A DNA stretch of 64,000 bases from Syntrophaceae bacterium UBA2280 (GTDB taxonomy: Bacteria > Desulfobacterota > Syntrophia > Syntrophales > Smithellaceae), in assembly GCA_002347685.1 (NCBI GenBank), contig DDWS01000048.1, forward strand, positions 5,176-69,175, in the 5' to 3' direction. Positions 7,530-19,308 of this stretch are shown piece after piece. The first letter of the stretch is position 1, and every line of letters begins with the position of its first letter. The position numbers were made by a program, and so were the translations under genes. Below the pieces are notes generated by a model that was not told where the DNA came from, did not search any database, and was given only the letters and a program-made list of their open reading frames with translations.

Positions 7530-9350
7530 TTATGATTCGTCTTTTTTACTTTTCATCTGACGGCGCGTGGCGTCAAGTTCCATTTTACGCAGGCGGATAC
7601 TGAGGGGCGTTACTTCCACCAGTTCGTCTTCGGCGATAAACTCGATGGCCTGATCCAATGACAAAATGCGCGGCGGGCGAAGGATCACCGTGGCGTCGGA
7701 TCCGGAGGCGCGCATATTGGTCAGCTTTTTTTCTTTGATGATATTGACATTCAGGTCCTGAGTGCGGTTGCGCTCACCGACAACCATCCCCCCGTACACA
7801 TTTGTGCCGACGGCCACAAGCATCTCGCCTCTGTCTTCCATGGCGAAACTGGCGTAGTTTGTGACGCGCCCGGCCCGGTCGGCCACCAAGGCGCCGCTTT
7901 GTCGCTGGGGGATCGCACCGAACCACGGCGCGAAATCTTCCAGAAGCGAATTCATAACGCCGCCGCCTTTGGTGTCGGTCAGAAACTGGCTGCGGAAGCC
8001 GATCAGGCCGCGCGATGGAATCAGAAACTCCATGCTGACCCGGCCGCTACCTTTATTCACCAGGCTCTCCAGACGCCCTTTACGGATGGACAGTTTTTCC
8101 GTGATTTTCCCGACAAATTCCTCGGGAATATCCAGAAACAACCTTTCCAGCGGCTCCAGGGTTTTACCGTCTTGCACCTTCGTGATGACCTGAGGCTTCG
8201 AAACCATCAATTCAAATCCTTCGCGGCGCATGGTTTCAATGAGCACCGCCATCTGCAGTTCGCCGCGTCCGCAAACTTCAAACGCATCAGTTCTTTCTAG
8301 TTTTCTGATTTTGATGGCCACATTGCGAAGCGACTCTTTCTCCAGCCGCTCCAGCAGATGCCGTGATGTGAGATATTTTCCCTCTTTTCCGGCAAAGGGT
8401 CCGTCATTGACATAGAACATCATCGAGACGGTCGGTTCATCCACGATCAGGCGCGGCAATGCCACGGGATCTTCAAATGAGGAAATGGTATCGCCGATGG
8501 TGACGTTGTCGATACCCGCCAGCGCGATGACATCGCCTGATTCAGCGCTGGTCGCGGGTTTTTTGGCCAGACCGTGGAACTCATAGAGCGCCGAGAGCTT
8601 CACGCCGCTGACGGTTTTGTGCTTTGCGCAAAGGCTGTAAGCGGTATTCATCGCGAGCGTGCCGCTTTGCAGGCGTCCGACGGCAATCTGCCCCACATAC
8701 GCATCGTAATCCAGATTGGTTACTAAAAATTGCGTTTTGGCGCTATCGTCACCCACAGGTGGCGGAATGGACTCGATGATGGCGCGCAGCAGCGGCTGTA
8801 AATCCCCACTGTCGTCACCCAGTTTCGTGTGGCTGACACCGGTTTTGGCGTTGGTGTACAGAATCGGAAATTCGATCTGCTGCTCCTCGGCACCAAGGTC
8901 GATGAAAAGATCGTAGGTTTCGTTGATCACTTCTTCGATCCGCGCGTCGGCACGGTCGATTTTGTTGATGACCAGAATGATCGGAAGCTTAAGGGCCAGC
9001 GCTTTTTTCAACACAAAGCGTGTCTGCGGAAGCGGACCTTCGCTCGCGTCCACCAGCAGCATCGCACCATCCACCATGTTGAGGCTGCGTTCAACCTCGC
9101 CGCCGAAATCCGCGTGGCCTGGCGTATCGACAATATTGATTTTTACCCCGTTGTAATCCACGGCGGTGTTTTTCGCCGAAATGGTAATCCCGCGCTCTTT
9201 TTCAAGCGCCATGGAATCCATCACGCGGTCTTCCACCGCCTGGTGGGCGTTGAACACCCCGGTTTGTTTGAGCATGGCATTGAGCAGCGTGGTTTTCCCA
9301 TGGTCAACATGGGCAATAATAGCAACATTTCTTAAGTGATCTTTTTTCAT
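7530..9350 (-). CDS. typA: ribosome-associated GTPase TypA/BipA
   Basis: A 606-residue translational GTPase of normal TypA length. The G domain shows AHVDHGKTTL (G1), RGITI (G2), DTPGHADF (G3) and NKIDR (G4), followed by EF-G-like domains II, III and V and the TypA-specific C-terminal domain (GLIGFRSQFLTDTKG, then PRILSLDQAIEFI). TypA binds ribosomes under stress and assists 50S assembly. The MBL hydrolase follows closely downstream. About 290 bp separate its start from the divergent hsp20; I see no clear operator there, only an isolated TATAAT at 9545-9550. Confidence 0.97.
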   Translation of the reverse strand: MKKDHLRNVAIIAHVDHGKTTLLNAMLKQTGVFNAHQAVEDRVMDSMALEKERGITISAKNTAVDYNGVKINIVDTPGHADFGGEVERSLNMVDGAMLLVDASEGPLPQTRFVLKKALALKLPIILVINKIDRADARIEEVINETYDLFIDLGAEEQQIEFPILYTNAKTGVSHTKLGDDSGDLQPLLRAIIESIPPPVGDDSAKTQFLVTNLDYDAYVGQIAVGRLQSGTLAMNTAYSLCAKHKTVSGVKLSALYEFHGLAKKPATSAESGDVIALAGIDNVTIGDTISSFEDPVALPRLIVDEPTVSMMFYVNDGPFAGKEGKYLTSRHLLERLEKESLRNVAIKIRKLERTDAFEVCGRGELQMAVLIETMRREGFELMVSKPQVITKVQDGKTLEPLERLFLDIPEEFVGKITEKLSIRKGRLESLVNKGSGRVSMEFLIPSRGLIGFRSQFLTDTKGGGVMNSLLEDFAPWFGAIPQRQSGALVADRAGRVTNYASFAMEDRGEMLVAVGTNVYGGMVVGERNRTQDLNVNIIKEKKLTNMRASGSDATVILRPPRILSLDQAIEFIAEDELVEVTPLSIRLRKMELDATRRQMKSKKDES

Positions 9351-9640
9351 CTTTCTCTTTCTTATCGGTCATCGGGGGTGAATTAGTATCGGATAGAAGG
9401 AAACTATTCTTTACTGAAGGGATGTCCATTTGTATTCAGTTTCTGAAACGTTTTATTCATAGCAAACTATACGGCATTTAACCAGTTATTTTTTATGGAT
9501 AATTCCGATTCTTCGCCTTTTTCGCGGAAGATCGGATGAATTCTTTATAATGTTGTGATGTTAAAAGCGAGTCTTTACAAATCGCCATCGAATCATTATA
9601 TTTTTTTACGTATTCAAAATCAGAGCCAAAGGCGGCGGAT

Positions 9641-10081
9641 ATGACTTACATTAAAATCAATTTCGGAAGTAATTTTGAAGATGAGTTTCAAAAAGCAGTG
9701 GATGAAGTCTTCCATCTGGTGCGTCCGGCCTTTAAGAATTACGAATGCATCTGGCGTCCCAACATGGATGTATACGAATCGGCCGAAGAGATGATCGTGC
9801 TGGCCGATATGGCGGGGCTCAACAAAGAAGAACTGCATATCGAGGTGAACCGGAGCTCCATAAAAGTTGCCGGCATCCGTAAGGCGATTCAGCTTTTACA
9901 AAACGCGCGCTACTGCCAGGCGGAAATACCGCACGGCTACTTTGAAAGAAATATCACCCTGCCCGCGCCGGTGGACGCGCAATCCGCGTCGGCATCCTAT
10001 GCGGACGGCATCTTAATCGTACGGATGCGCAAGTTGCCGGCCAATAAAACACATCGCGTACTGGTGATGGCAACAAAGTAA
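9641..10081 (+). CDS. small heat-shock protein (Hsp20/alpha-crystallin)
   Basis: A 146-residue small heat-shock protein. After a short N-terminus, the alpha-crystallin domain starts near IWRPNMDVYESAEEMIVLAD and continues through LNKEELHIEV, GYFERNITLPAPVD and ASYADGILIVRM, the standard beta-sandwich landmarks. It holds unfolding proteins for refolding. It lies 46 bp upstream of lon on the same strand, so both probably share a stress-inducible transcript. I did not find a CIRCE element or a convincing sigma-32 promoter upstream. Confidence 0.93.
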   Translation: MTYIKINFGSNFEDEFQKAVDEVFHLVRPAFKNYECIWRPNMDVYESAEEMIVLADMAGLNKEELHIEVNRSSIKVAGIRKAIQLLQNARYCQAEIPHGYFERNITLPAPVDAQSASASYADGILIVRMRKLPANKTHRVLVMATK

Positions 10082-10127
10082 CCAACCGCCGCGAATCCGC
10101 AATCAACGACAACACCCGGAGGTAATC

Positions 10128-12617
<2,490 letters not shown>

Positions 12618-12669
12618 GTCTGTTGATTCCCCGGCGGGGCCCGAGGAAGCCGCAAGACGAGTCGAAACC

Positions 12670-12930
12670 CCATTCAACTCCCCTTTTCTGAGCACTTAAA
12701 GGTAGTGTGAGGGGGATTTAACTTCGCACGCAAATAAAATCTCCCCTCTTTTACCCTAAAGGGCACGCGAGAAAAGAGGGGAACAAAAGGTATTTGGACA
12801 AAGCCCGGGACGGCCCCCCTTTTCTAAAGGAGGATTTAAAAGATAGAATAAAATCCACCCCGACCCTCCTCGCGCCACCTCGTGTGACCTTCAGGTCATC
12901 AGGTGGTTAGAAAAGGAGGAGAGTCTCTAA
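12670..12930. repeat. cluster of intergenic palindromic repeat fragments
   Basis: The gap between lon and ndh holds several inverted repeats. A perfect 11-bp stem joins 12742-12752 (TCCCCTCTTTT) to 12772-12782, which could act as a terminator for lon. Two related units, at about 12679-12722 and 12817-12840, share CCCCTTTTCT followed by GGGGATTTAA-type sequence; the first looks like the second with about 20 extra bases inside. Further G/C-rich inverted segments run to 12925. They look like remnants of a short mobile palindrome family rather than a gene. Confidence 0.65.
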
Positions 12931-12947
12931 ATTTTTGCGAGGGCTTC

Positions 12948-14270
12948 GTGGAAATCAAAAATTCAAAACCAAAAGTCGTCATCATCGGCGCGGGATTCGG
13001 CGGCCTGTGGGCCGCCCGGACGCTCGCGCATCAGCCGGTGGATGTGGTCGTTGTCGACCGCAACAACTATCACACCTTTCTGGCACTTCTATACCAGGTC
13101 GCGGCAGCCGAACTCGACGCGGAAGACATCGCCTACCCGGTGCGCAGCGTTTTCTGGAACAAACCCAACATCGACTTTATCCTGGCGCACGCGCGGCGGG
13201 TGGATCTGCAGAACAACCGCATCGAAACCGACGGAGAGACGATACACTATGATTACCTGATTCTGGCCAACGGCAGCGTCACATCCACCTTCGGCGTACC
13301 GGGCGTGGAAGAGCACGCCTATTTTCTCAAAACGCTCGAAGAAGCCGTCGCACTGAAAAACCACATCATCTGCTGTTTCGAAGCGGCCTCGCGCGAAACC
13401 GGCAATGACAATAAAAAGGCGCTTTTGACATTCGTCATCGTGGGCGGCGGCGCCACCGGCGTGGAATATTCAGGCGCGCTTGCCGAACTGATCCACGGCC
13501 CGCTCATCCGTGATTATCCCACCATTGATTTTGCCGACGTCCGGATTGAACTTTTGGAAGCAGCGGACCATCTGGTCGGTCACATGCCGAAAACCCTCCG
13601 CGATTACACGGCGCGTCAGCTGCGGAAGATGGGCGTGGATGTGCGGCTGAAAACGGCGGTGGCCGAAGTGACGAAGGATAAGGCGATCCTGAAAGACCAA
13701 GAGGCAATCCCGACCCGTACCGTGATCTGGACCGCAGGTGTGCGCGGAGAAGAGCTCCCCGCCGATTCCGCCATCCGGGTCGGGCGCGACGGACGCGTGT
13801 CCGTGCAAGACACCTTGCAGGTTCAGGATCATCCGAACATTTACGTCATCGGAGATCTGGCGGCCATTCAGGATGACTCGCGCGTGCTGCCCATGGTCGC
13901 CCAGGTGGCGATTCAATCCGGCGTCACCGCCGCAAAAAACATCCTGCTTCAGGTCGCGGGAAAATCCGCCGCTGCCTTCCGTTACGCCGACCGCGGTTCG
14001 ATGATCGCCATCGGCCGCAAGGCGGCGGGCGTCGCCATCGGAAAAAGAACCTTCAAAGGATTTATCGCCTGGATCATGTGGCTGATCATTCACCTGTTCA
14101 ACCTTATCGGCTTTCGCAACCGGGTCATGGTGCTGACCAACTGGGCGTGGGATTATCTGCTCTACGAGCGCGCCGTGCGCTATGTCTTTCCTTCCAGGAT
14201 GCCTTCGGGATCGAAGGCCTGCGCCTGCGCGCCTGCGTCGCACGAAGATGACAAACAGTGTGCAGACTAA
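12948..14270 (+). CDS. ndh: type II NADH dehydrogenase (NDH-2), FAD flavoprotein
   Basis: A 440-residue membrane-peripheral NADH:quinone oxidoreductase. The FAD-binding Rossmann motif is VVIIGAGFGGLWAARTL at the N-terminus, and the NADH-binding motif is VIVGGGATGVEYSGALAEL. Near the end is an amphipathic/hydrophobic anchor (FIAWIMWLIIHLFNLIGF), then AWDYLLYERAVRYVFPS. I chose GTG 12948, which has GAGGG four bases before it; a GTG at 12903 would extend it into the repeat cluster. NDH-2 passes electrons from NADH to quinone without pumping protons. The short C-terminus with CACAPASHEDD is repeated in a decayed copy at 16291-16443. Confidence 0.9.
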   Translation: MEIKNSKPKVVIIGAGFGGLWAARTLAHQPVDVVVVDRNNYHTFLALLYQVAAAELDAEDIAYPVRSVFWNKPNIDFILAHARRVDLQNNRIETDGETIHYDYLILANGSVTSTFGVPGVEEHAYFLKTLEEAVALKNHIICCFEAASRETGNDNKKALLTFVIVGGGATGVEYSGALAELIHGPLIRDYPTIDFADVRIELLEAADHLVGHMPKTLRDYTARQLRKMGVDVRLKTAVAEVTKDKAILKDQEAIPTRTVIWTAGVRGEELPADSAIRVGRDGRVSVQDTLQVQDHPNIYVIGDLAAIQDDSRVLPMVAQVAIQSGVTAAKNILLQVAGKSAAAFRYADRGSMIAIGRKAAGVAIGKRTFKGFIAWIMWLIIHLFNLIGFRNRVMVLTNWAWDYLLYERAVRYVFPSRMPSGSKACACAPASHEDDKQCAD

Positions 14271-14302
14271 CTTCTGCCAACAGGCGGTCAAGCCTGCCCG
14301 CG

Positions 14303-16147
14303 TTACTTCATTGCTGATTCGTGCAGCTTCCGCATGGTAGACATAACGGGCATTCGAGATGGCCTTGTCGCAAGATTGATTGATTCCCCGTCTTGCACGC
14401 TTAGGTCAAAAAGCGTTTCTTTCCCACTTCTGCGTTCCTGAAGATACTTGAACCGGCCTTCCGGTAAATCCGCCACCATGCCGGAAATTTCATAGGAAGC
14501 CACGCAGACTGCGTTTCTGGAAGCCGGAATTTGCAGCGGCACGCCGGACCAGTCGGCCGGAACCGGCGCGCCGATGGCATGAAGCATTGTCGGGGCAATG
14601 TCCACCTGGCTGACAAGCGATCTTTCGGGATAGTCAGCGTTTTGCCCGTCATAAATCAGCACAGGAATCCGCACCACCGGTTCCGAAGGTTTTCCGCCAT
14701 GACCGAAGCGGTCGGTTTCTCCAAGAAACTCGCCGTGATCGGACGTGATCACAACCAGAGCCTCATCGAGAACTCCCTGATTTGCGAGGAAATGAAAGAT
14801 TTGTTCAATCGTATGGTCCGCCTGCAGAATGCCGTTATGATAATTGTTGCGGCAGGAACGGGGGGTTCGGGTCAGTTTTAGATAATTTCTCTCTTTGTCG
14901 GGCTGCCACTTTTTGAAGCGTGGATCACGAATTCCGATGGCATGCGCAGACATCAGGTGCGCATACAGAAAAACGGCGCGCCGGGAATTCCAGCTTATCT
15001 CATCCAACCACTGCAAGACCATCCGATCATCGTTAACACTAATTTCTGACGCGAAGGATCCGTCACGGTACAGATCAATGTTGCCGCCGAAGACCTCGCG
15101 AATGCCGAAAAAATTGACATGATCGCAGCTGTGGAAAAAATGGATTTGATAACCATGCCGTTTCAGAATATCGGCAAGATTTACCGGCGGTTCGTTTAGC
15201 TGATGCCAGTACTTTGACGCAAGCGTTCCAATAATGCCGCAAAAGGACGTCGTACAAACTGAATAGGCATTCTCAAAGCGATGAAGCTTCCCCTGCTGAT
15301 GCAATTCGGATAAAAAAGGCGTGTTATCGTGATCCGCCCCATACACATCCATCAAATCGCTGCGCAGGGAATCAACAATAATCAGCACCAGGGGACGAGG
15401 GTTGACTTTTTTGGCACAAGACACGATTTGATTTGTTTGTTCTGACCATTCCAACCGATTAGGATTTTTATTCATAAACAGCCCCTGGGGCGCCTGACGC
15501 AGAAAACCATGCCCGTTCATCCATGCGGCATGAAGAGGTTCCGTAAATAACCACGCCGGCCTGGTCGCCCCATACACGATAATCAGCAAAAAAACGGCGC
15601 ACCAGACCCAGCCGCGCCAAATTGAATGAGATGCTGTCGCCTCCGAGCCGCGCGCTTCGAGCGACATCACTAATAACCGGCTGAAATGATAATATGTCCC
15701 AACGATGATCAACCACATGGCAATCGCAACCGCGACTGTCCACGTAAGAGACAGGCCGTACATGTCCATAAGCACATGGATCTGCCCCGCGTAAACGCGC
15801 AAAAGCTCCAGGGTGAAAGGCCCGCTCCAGCTTTGATGCCCCAGGATCGTCAGCGCGTAAAACCCCAGCATCAGGCTCTGCAGGCTGCCCATAACCAGCG
15901 CCAGGACTCCCCGCCTGACAGGTAAGGAAATGGAACGCGCCGCCTTCAGAGTAAAGGGCGTGATGCAGACCACCAGCAGGAAGACCACCAGGGCCAGGTG
16001 CATCAGAAAGCCCAGACGGCTGCCACCACCGTATTGAAAGAGAATGTATCCCGGAAAAATTGCGGATTGGACAATCCACACCAGAAACAGCCAGAAGACC
16101 GGCCAGGGAGGCACGGAGTTAAGCAACAATCTTTTCAAACAGGCCAT
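14303..16147 (-). CDS. membrane-bound sulfatase/phosphoglycerol-transferase-like enzyme
   Basis: A 614-residue protein of the alkaline-phosphatase superfamily. Residues about 1-190 hold four or five membrane helices. The periplasmic domain starts with PLVLIIVDSLRSDLMDVYG and ends with a metal-binding TSDHGEFLGETDRFGHGG. Between them, YSVCTTSFCGIIG probably carries the nucleophile. The sulfatase CxPxR motif is missing, which favours a phosphotransfer role (LtaS, EptA or OpgB type) over true sulfatase activity. ATG 16147 is used; a TTG at 16162 is also possible. It converges on ndh and is flanked by direct repeats, described in the findings. Confidence 0.82.
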   Translation of the reverse strand: MACLKRLLLNSVPPWPVFWLFLVWIVQSAIFPGYILFQYGGGSRLGFLMHLALVVFLLVVCITPFTLKAARSISLPVRRGVLALVMGSLQSLMLGFYALTILGHQSWSGPFTLELLRVYAGQIHVLMDMYGLSLTWTVAVAIAMWLIIVGTYYHFSRLLVMSLEARGSEATASHSIWRGWVWCAVFLLIIVYGATRPAWLFTEPLHAAWMNGHGFLRQAPQGLFMNKNPNRLEWSEQTNQIVSCAKKVNPRPLVLIIVDSLRSDLMDVYGADHDNTPFLSELHQQGKLHRFENAYSVCTTSFCGIIGTLASKYWHQLNEPPVNLADILKRHGYQIHFFHSCDHVNFFGIREVFGGNIDLYRDGSFASEISVNDDRMVLQWLDEISWNSRRAVFLYAHLMSAHAIGIRDPRFKKWQPDKERNYLKLTRTPRSCRNNYHNGILQADHTIEQIFHFLANQGVLDEALVVITSDHGEFLGETDRFGHGGKPSEPVVRIPVLIYDGQNADYPERSLVSQVDIAPTMLHAIGAPVPADWSGVPLQIPASRNAVCVASYEISGMVADLPEGRFKYLQERRSGKETLFDLSVQDGESINLATRPSRMPVMSTMRKLHESAMK

Positions 16148-16290
16148 CCATCCACGAGACAAAGTCGGCAGGTTAAATCGTCTGGTAACTTTCCCGACCG
16201 GCTCAAATATACACTTTTTTTCATGAAGTCAAAGGCAATATTTGCCTGAAACCTGGCGGGAAAAATCCTCTGATTCTGCATCGTTTCTCT

Positions 16291-16443
16291 GACCGGACTA
16301 TGGTTCCGATCAACCGGGCGTGGGATTATCTGCTCTACGAGCACGCCGTGCGCTACGTTTTTCCTTCCGGTATGCAAGCCGGACCAAAAGCCTCTTCCTG
16401 CGCGCCTGCTTCGCATGAAGGCGACAGACAGCGTACCGACTGA
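16291..16443 (+). pseudogene. decayed duplicate of the ndh 3' end
   Basis: Fifty codons and a stop match the last part of NDH-2 at 14120-14270: AWDYLLYEHAVRYVFPSGM here against AWDYLLYERAVRYVFPSRM there, then SSCAPASHEGD against CACAPASHEDD. The reading frame is open but has no start or upstream domain, so it cannot make an enzyme. The similarity continues past the stop into the sulfatase-like remnant at 16473-16505. Confidence 0.85.
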
Positions 16444-16472
16444 CTGCTGCCAGCGAGGGAATAGCGCCCGTA

Positions 16473-16505
16473 TTACTTCACCGTTGATTCGTGCAGCCTC
16501 CGCAT
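16473..16505 (-). pseudogene. remnant of a second sulfatase-like gene, last codons only
   Basis: The minus strand here reads MRRLHESTVK and a stop, against MRKLHESAMK and a stop at the end of the intact membrane sulfatase-like gene (14303-14335). It sits at the same distance and orientation relative to the ndh remnant as the real gene does to ndh, so an ndh/sulfatase convergent pair was once duplicated. Confidence 0.7.
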
Positions 16506-16730
16506 CGCGGTTATAACATAATTACCCCGTTTCACCCATCCTGTTATTGAATAGTTTCTGCCAGAAAATCCATCGGATCGTTGGATGCACCCTGCCAAAG
16601 TTGTGCGCACAAATCAATGAAGGTAAATGAGAATATTGTCTGGATGACCGGCGAATCCGCATTGTAATTCATCCGACGCTTTGATAAAGTTCTGTATAGT
16701 TGTATGAACCCGCGTAAGGAGGCATGGAGT

Positions 16731-17738
16731 ATGCGTACCGCCTGTGAAAGATTGCAAAACAGACCCGAAGTCCGGGAAAGCCGGCGTCAGTTTCTTAAGC
16801 AGTGCCTGACAGGGTGTGCTGTCGGCTGCGTGGCCATCGCCGCTCCCGGCATGTCCGTTGATGCCTTTGCCGTACGACCGCAACACCCGATTGTCAAAAC
16901 AAACCCGAAGCGGGCCCTGGTCATCTGGAACAGTCAGACCGGGCATACCCGACGCATTGGCCGTATGATCCGCCATGTCTGGGAAAAGGCGGGGCTTGCG
17001 GTGACGGGGTCGGATTATCGGAAGATTGAAACGGCCACAATCAATCAATATGATCTGATTGCCATCGGCACGCCTGTACATTACGCGAATGTGCCGGTTC
17101 AACTGCAGGAATGGATAAAAACGCTGCCGAGCATCGAAGGGGCTTCCGTGGCGGCTTTCGTAACCTACGGCGGCAACGGCAACGGACAGCACAACACAGC
17201 ATGCGGGCTTCTTGAGCAAATGACGAGCATCGGCGGAGCGCCGGCGGGAATGGGGCTTTTCGGAAATATGTCAACCTTCGCGCCGACCTGGTCTACCGGC
17301 AATGTCCGGCGGATTCTGGCATTCCGGGACCGGCCCAATGAAGATACTTATCAGCAGGCGCGTGCGTTTGCCGAAACCATATTGGATAATGTTGCTCAAG
17401 GCCGGACGTTTACAATCAAACGCGAATTCGGGTTGGACTCCCTGGTAGGCATGCTTCCACAAATCGCCATCACCAAACTGATGATCACCAATCACCATAT
17501 TGATCCGGATCTTTGCATTCGATGCGGAACCTGCGTTGGAGATTGTCCGGTGGCCGTCATCCGTTTGGAAACCGGATCTGTGAATACAAAACGTTGCATT
17601 GCCTGCATGGCATGTATCAACAATTGTCCGACTCAGGCGATGAAGATGAATTTTCTGGGAAAACCGGTTTACGGTTTTAAGGAATTTCTGAAACGTCATC
17701 GGATCGAAATTATCGAACCGCCTGAACTTTCCGCGTGA
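16731..17738 (+). CDS. Tat-exported flavodoxin-ferredoxin fusion (EFR1-like)
   Basis: A 335-residue redox protein. ATG 16731 follows AAGGAGG by eight bases. A twin-arginine signal (ESRRQFLKQCLTG) precedes a hydrophobic stretch ending near AFA. Next is a flavodoxin domain, LVIWNSQTGHTRRIGRMI for the FMN phosphate loop and AIGTPVHYANVPV for the flavin-contact loop. The C-terminus carries two [4Fe-4S] motifs, CIRCGTCVGDCP and CIACMACINNCP. Most EFR1-family proteins are cytosolic; the Tat signal points to a folded periplasmic electron carrier. It is monocistronic, and an inverted repeat (17827-17836 with 17868-17877) lies downstream. Confidence 0.86.
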   Translation: MRTACERLQNRPEVRESRRQFLKQCLTGCAVGCVAIAAPGMSVDAFAVRPQHPIVKTNPKRALVIWNSQTGHTRRIGRMIRHVWEKAGLAVTGSDYRKIETATINQYDLIAIGTPVHYANVPVQLQEWIKTLPSIEGASVAAFVTYGGNGNGQHNTACGLLEQMTSIGGAPAGMGLFGNMSTFAPTWSTGNVRRILAFRDRPNEDTYQQARAFAETILDNVAQGRTFTIKREFGLDSLVGMLPQIAITKLMITNHHIDPDLCIRCGTCVGDCPVAVIRLETGSVNTKRCIACMACINNCPTQAMKMNFLGKPVYGFKEFLKRHRIEIIEPPELSA

Positions 17739-17826
17739 CGACAAAAAAGCTCAAGCGTCGGGAAGAATGAGTTTAAACGGCGTGCCTTTTTCATTTTTTG
17801 CAAAAAAAAAGCTGAACGGAAGGGGG

Positions 17827-17877
17827 CGCATCATCCCGCCACGCAATTCATAAGAATACAGGCTACAGGATGATGCG
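17827..17877. terminator. inverted repeat between convergent genes
   Basis: Ten-base arms CGCATCATCC and GGATGATGCG are separated by 31 bases, midway between the convergent flavodoxin and hemerythrin genes. There is no T-run, so its use as a terminator is only inferred from position. Confidence 0.35.
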
Positions 17878-17907
17878 ATTGGATGGGCAGCAGTTTCCTT
17901 ATTATAA

Positions 17908-18384
17908 TCAAGAATTAACAACATAAAGGTGCGGCGCCTGCTGAAGCGTTTTCTGGTAATTCTTTATTAGTTCATGTATTTGCGGGTTCCGGAGCAGATA
18001 TTGACCGAATTGCACGTCGAGTTTGACGGTATGATCAACAATCCAGGATTTTAGAAAGACCATCATGCTTTCTCCCAGGCCAGGAGAATCGTTTGCAAAA
18101 TCTTTGAGAAACCCTTCAACCGCTTCGGTGAATTTCTGATGTTCCCGGATCTGCCTTGAGCAGCCGGGGTAGTTGGACATCATCATGGCCATGTGTTCCT
18201 GATGAAATTCAAAATACAGGTAATCGACCAGTCCTCTGATTACCGGCAAATAATGACCGGAACCGCTCTCCGCGGTAGAACTGAGTTGGTTGAACAGGTT
18301 GAACAATTTTCTGTGCTGGGCGTCCAGGAATTCGAGGCCGACGCTGTAGGTTGGATTCCAGTTGAGACGGGGTAATTTTTCCAT
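17908..18384 (-). CDS. bacteriohemerythrin with two altered iron-ligand positions
   Basis: A 158-residue four-helix protein of the hemerythrin family. Recognisable ligands are His24 in DAQHRKL, Glu63 in EFHQEHMAM, His82 in REHQKF, and His118 and Asp123 in WIVDHTVKLD. The usual HFxxEE motif reads EFHQEH, so the first His is Glu59. The usual YPxxxxHxxxH motif reads YPGCSRQIREH, so the next His is Gln78. One histidine is therefore missing at each iron site. Hemerythrins bind O2 or NO in microaerobic responses; this variant may bind metal differently. Start ATG 18384. Confidence 0.85.
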   Translation of the reverse strand: MEKLPRLNWNPTYSVGLEFLDAQHRKLFNLFNQLSSTAESGSGHYLPVIRGLVDYLYFEFHQEHMAMMMSNYPGCSRQIREHQKFTEAVEGFLKDFANDSPGLGESMMVFLKSWIVDHTVKLDVQFGQYLLRNPQIHELIKNYQKTLQQAPHLYVVNS

Positions 18385-19011
18385 GATGCATTTCTCTTCT
18401 TTTCTTTTTTCAGGTTTTCCGTTCCGAGTATCGTCAGTCTGGGCAGGTTCCGGCTGTTCCAGATGGCACTAATTCATTTTTACCGCTTTTTTAAATATCC
18501 GTATCCGTCTTTCTGTTTGATTGACACAGCAACAGGTATGCCATGGACTCATTATGGCAAAATTTTTCATAAGCATTATTAACAATTTGATATTTAACAG
18601 CTATTTTCGAAACAAGCAGAATCTTATTTGCCATGGATTCATGAATGATTCATGAATTGCAGTCCGCCCTACAAATTGTGTAGATAATTTGGCTGTAATA
18701 TATCGAATAGATCTGACTGTTTTATTTTTTAAGGCACCATGGGAGAACCGCCGGTTCCTGGACGCCCTTCGACAGAGCAAAGCTGAAAGGTGAAATGCTG
18801 ATCCTGGCACTGGCGATCCCTTGCCGGATGTCACCGGCCAGAAAGAGAAACTCTTCCTCTGAATTGATGCCCACCCGTCAGACCGCCAATCCATATAAAA
18901 AACCCCTCGAAGAAGGACACTTCTTACGAGGGGTAAACGAGATCCACCTATGCCGTCTTGTCTTTTTACTGGAGTCCATCATTTGGATTTTCGGTCTTTT
19001 TCGGGTGATCA
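18385..19011. other. gene-free stretch with tandem palindromes
   Basis: I find no convincing gene. Two identical 10-bp palindromes (ATTCATGAAT) lie one base apart at 18637-18646 and 18648-18657, resembling a paired operator. The only other clear element is the minus-strand terminator at 18896-18937. Confidence 0.5.
18896..18937 (-). terminator. rho-independent terminator, minus strand
   Basis: ACCCCTCG pairs with CGAGGGGT, with a second inner stem AGAA/TTCT, and the minus-strand copy is followed by TTTTTT. It lies 75 bp past the stop of the 98-codon minus-strand gene at 19012-19308 and supports that gene being transcribed. Confidence 0.75.
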
Positions 19012-19308
19012 TCACCACATAGACTCTTTTTCTTCTTTTGTGTTAACATCCAGTAGAATAGACTCAATACGTGCATCGCAGACTCTCGAATGCTTGATCC
19101 TGCTTCCAACCTGTCTTTCAAAGAACATAATAAAATTGCCAAAGAGTGCTGCAATGTCTGCTTCTTTGTAGGCTGTAGTCAGCCTTTTGAGTAACTGCCC
19201 TTTCGGCAGTTCATGATTTCCATCAGTAACTTTCTGTGCTTTTCTTCTTACCTCCCAGTGAAATGATGTAATATCCTTCAAATCCCAGAGACATAATCCA
19301 AGCCGCAC
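19012..19308 (-). CDS. hypothetical protein, 98 residues
   Basis: I do not recognise this protein. It starts at GTG 19308 with AGG upstream and ends at TGA 19012. It contains phrases such as RLGLCLWDLKDITSFHWEV and LLKRLTTAYKEADIAALFG and looks soluble and helical, with no membrane segment. Codon use is more A-rich than in its neighbours. The main support is a textbook terminator just downstream on the same strand. It could also be the tail of an older, longer gene, because a stop codon lies just upstream in frame. Confidence 0.42.
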   Translation of the reverse strand: MRLGLCLWDLKDITSFHWEVRRKAQKVTDGNHELPKGQLLKRLTTAYKEADIAALFGNFIMFFERQVGSRIKHSRVCDARIESILLDVNTKEEKESMW

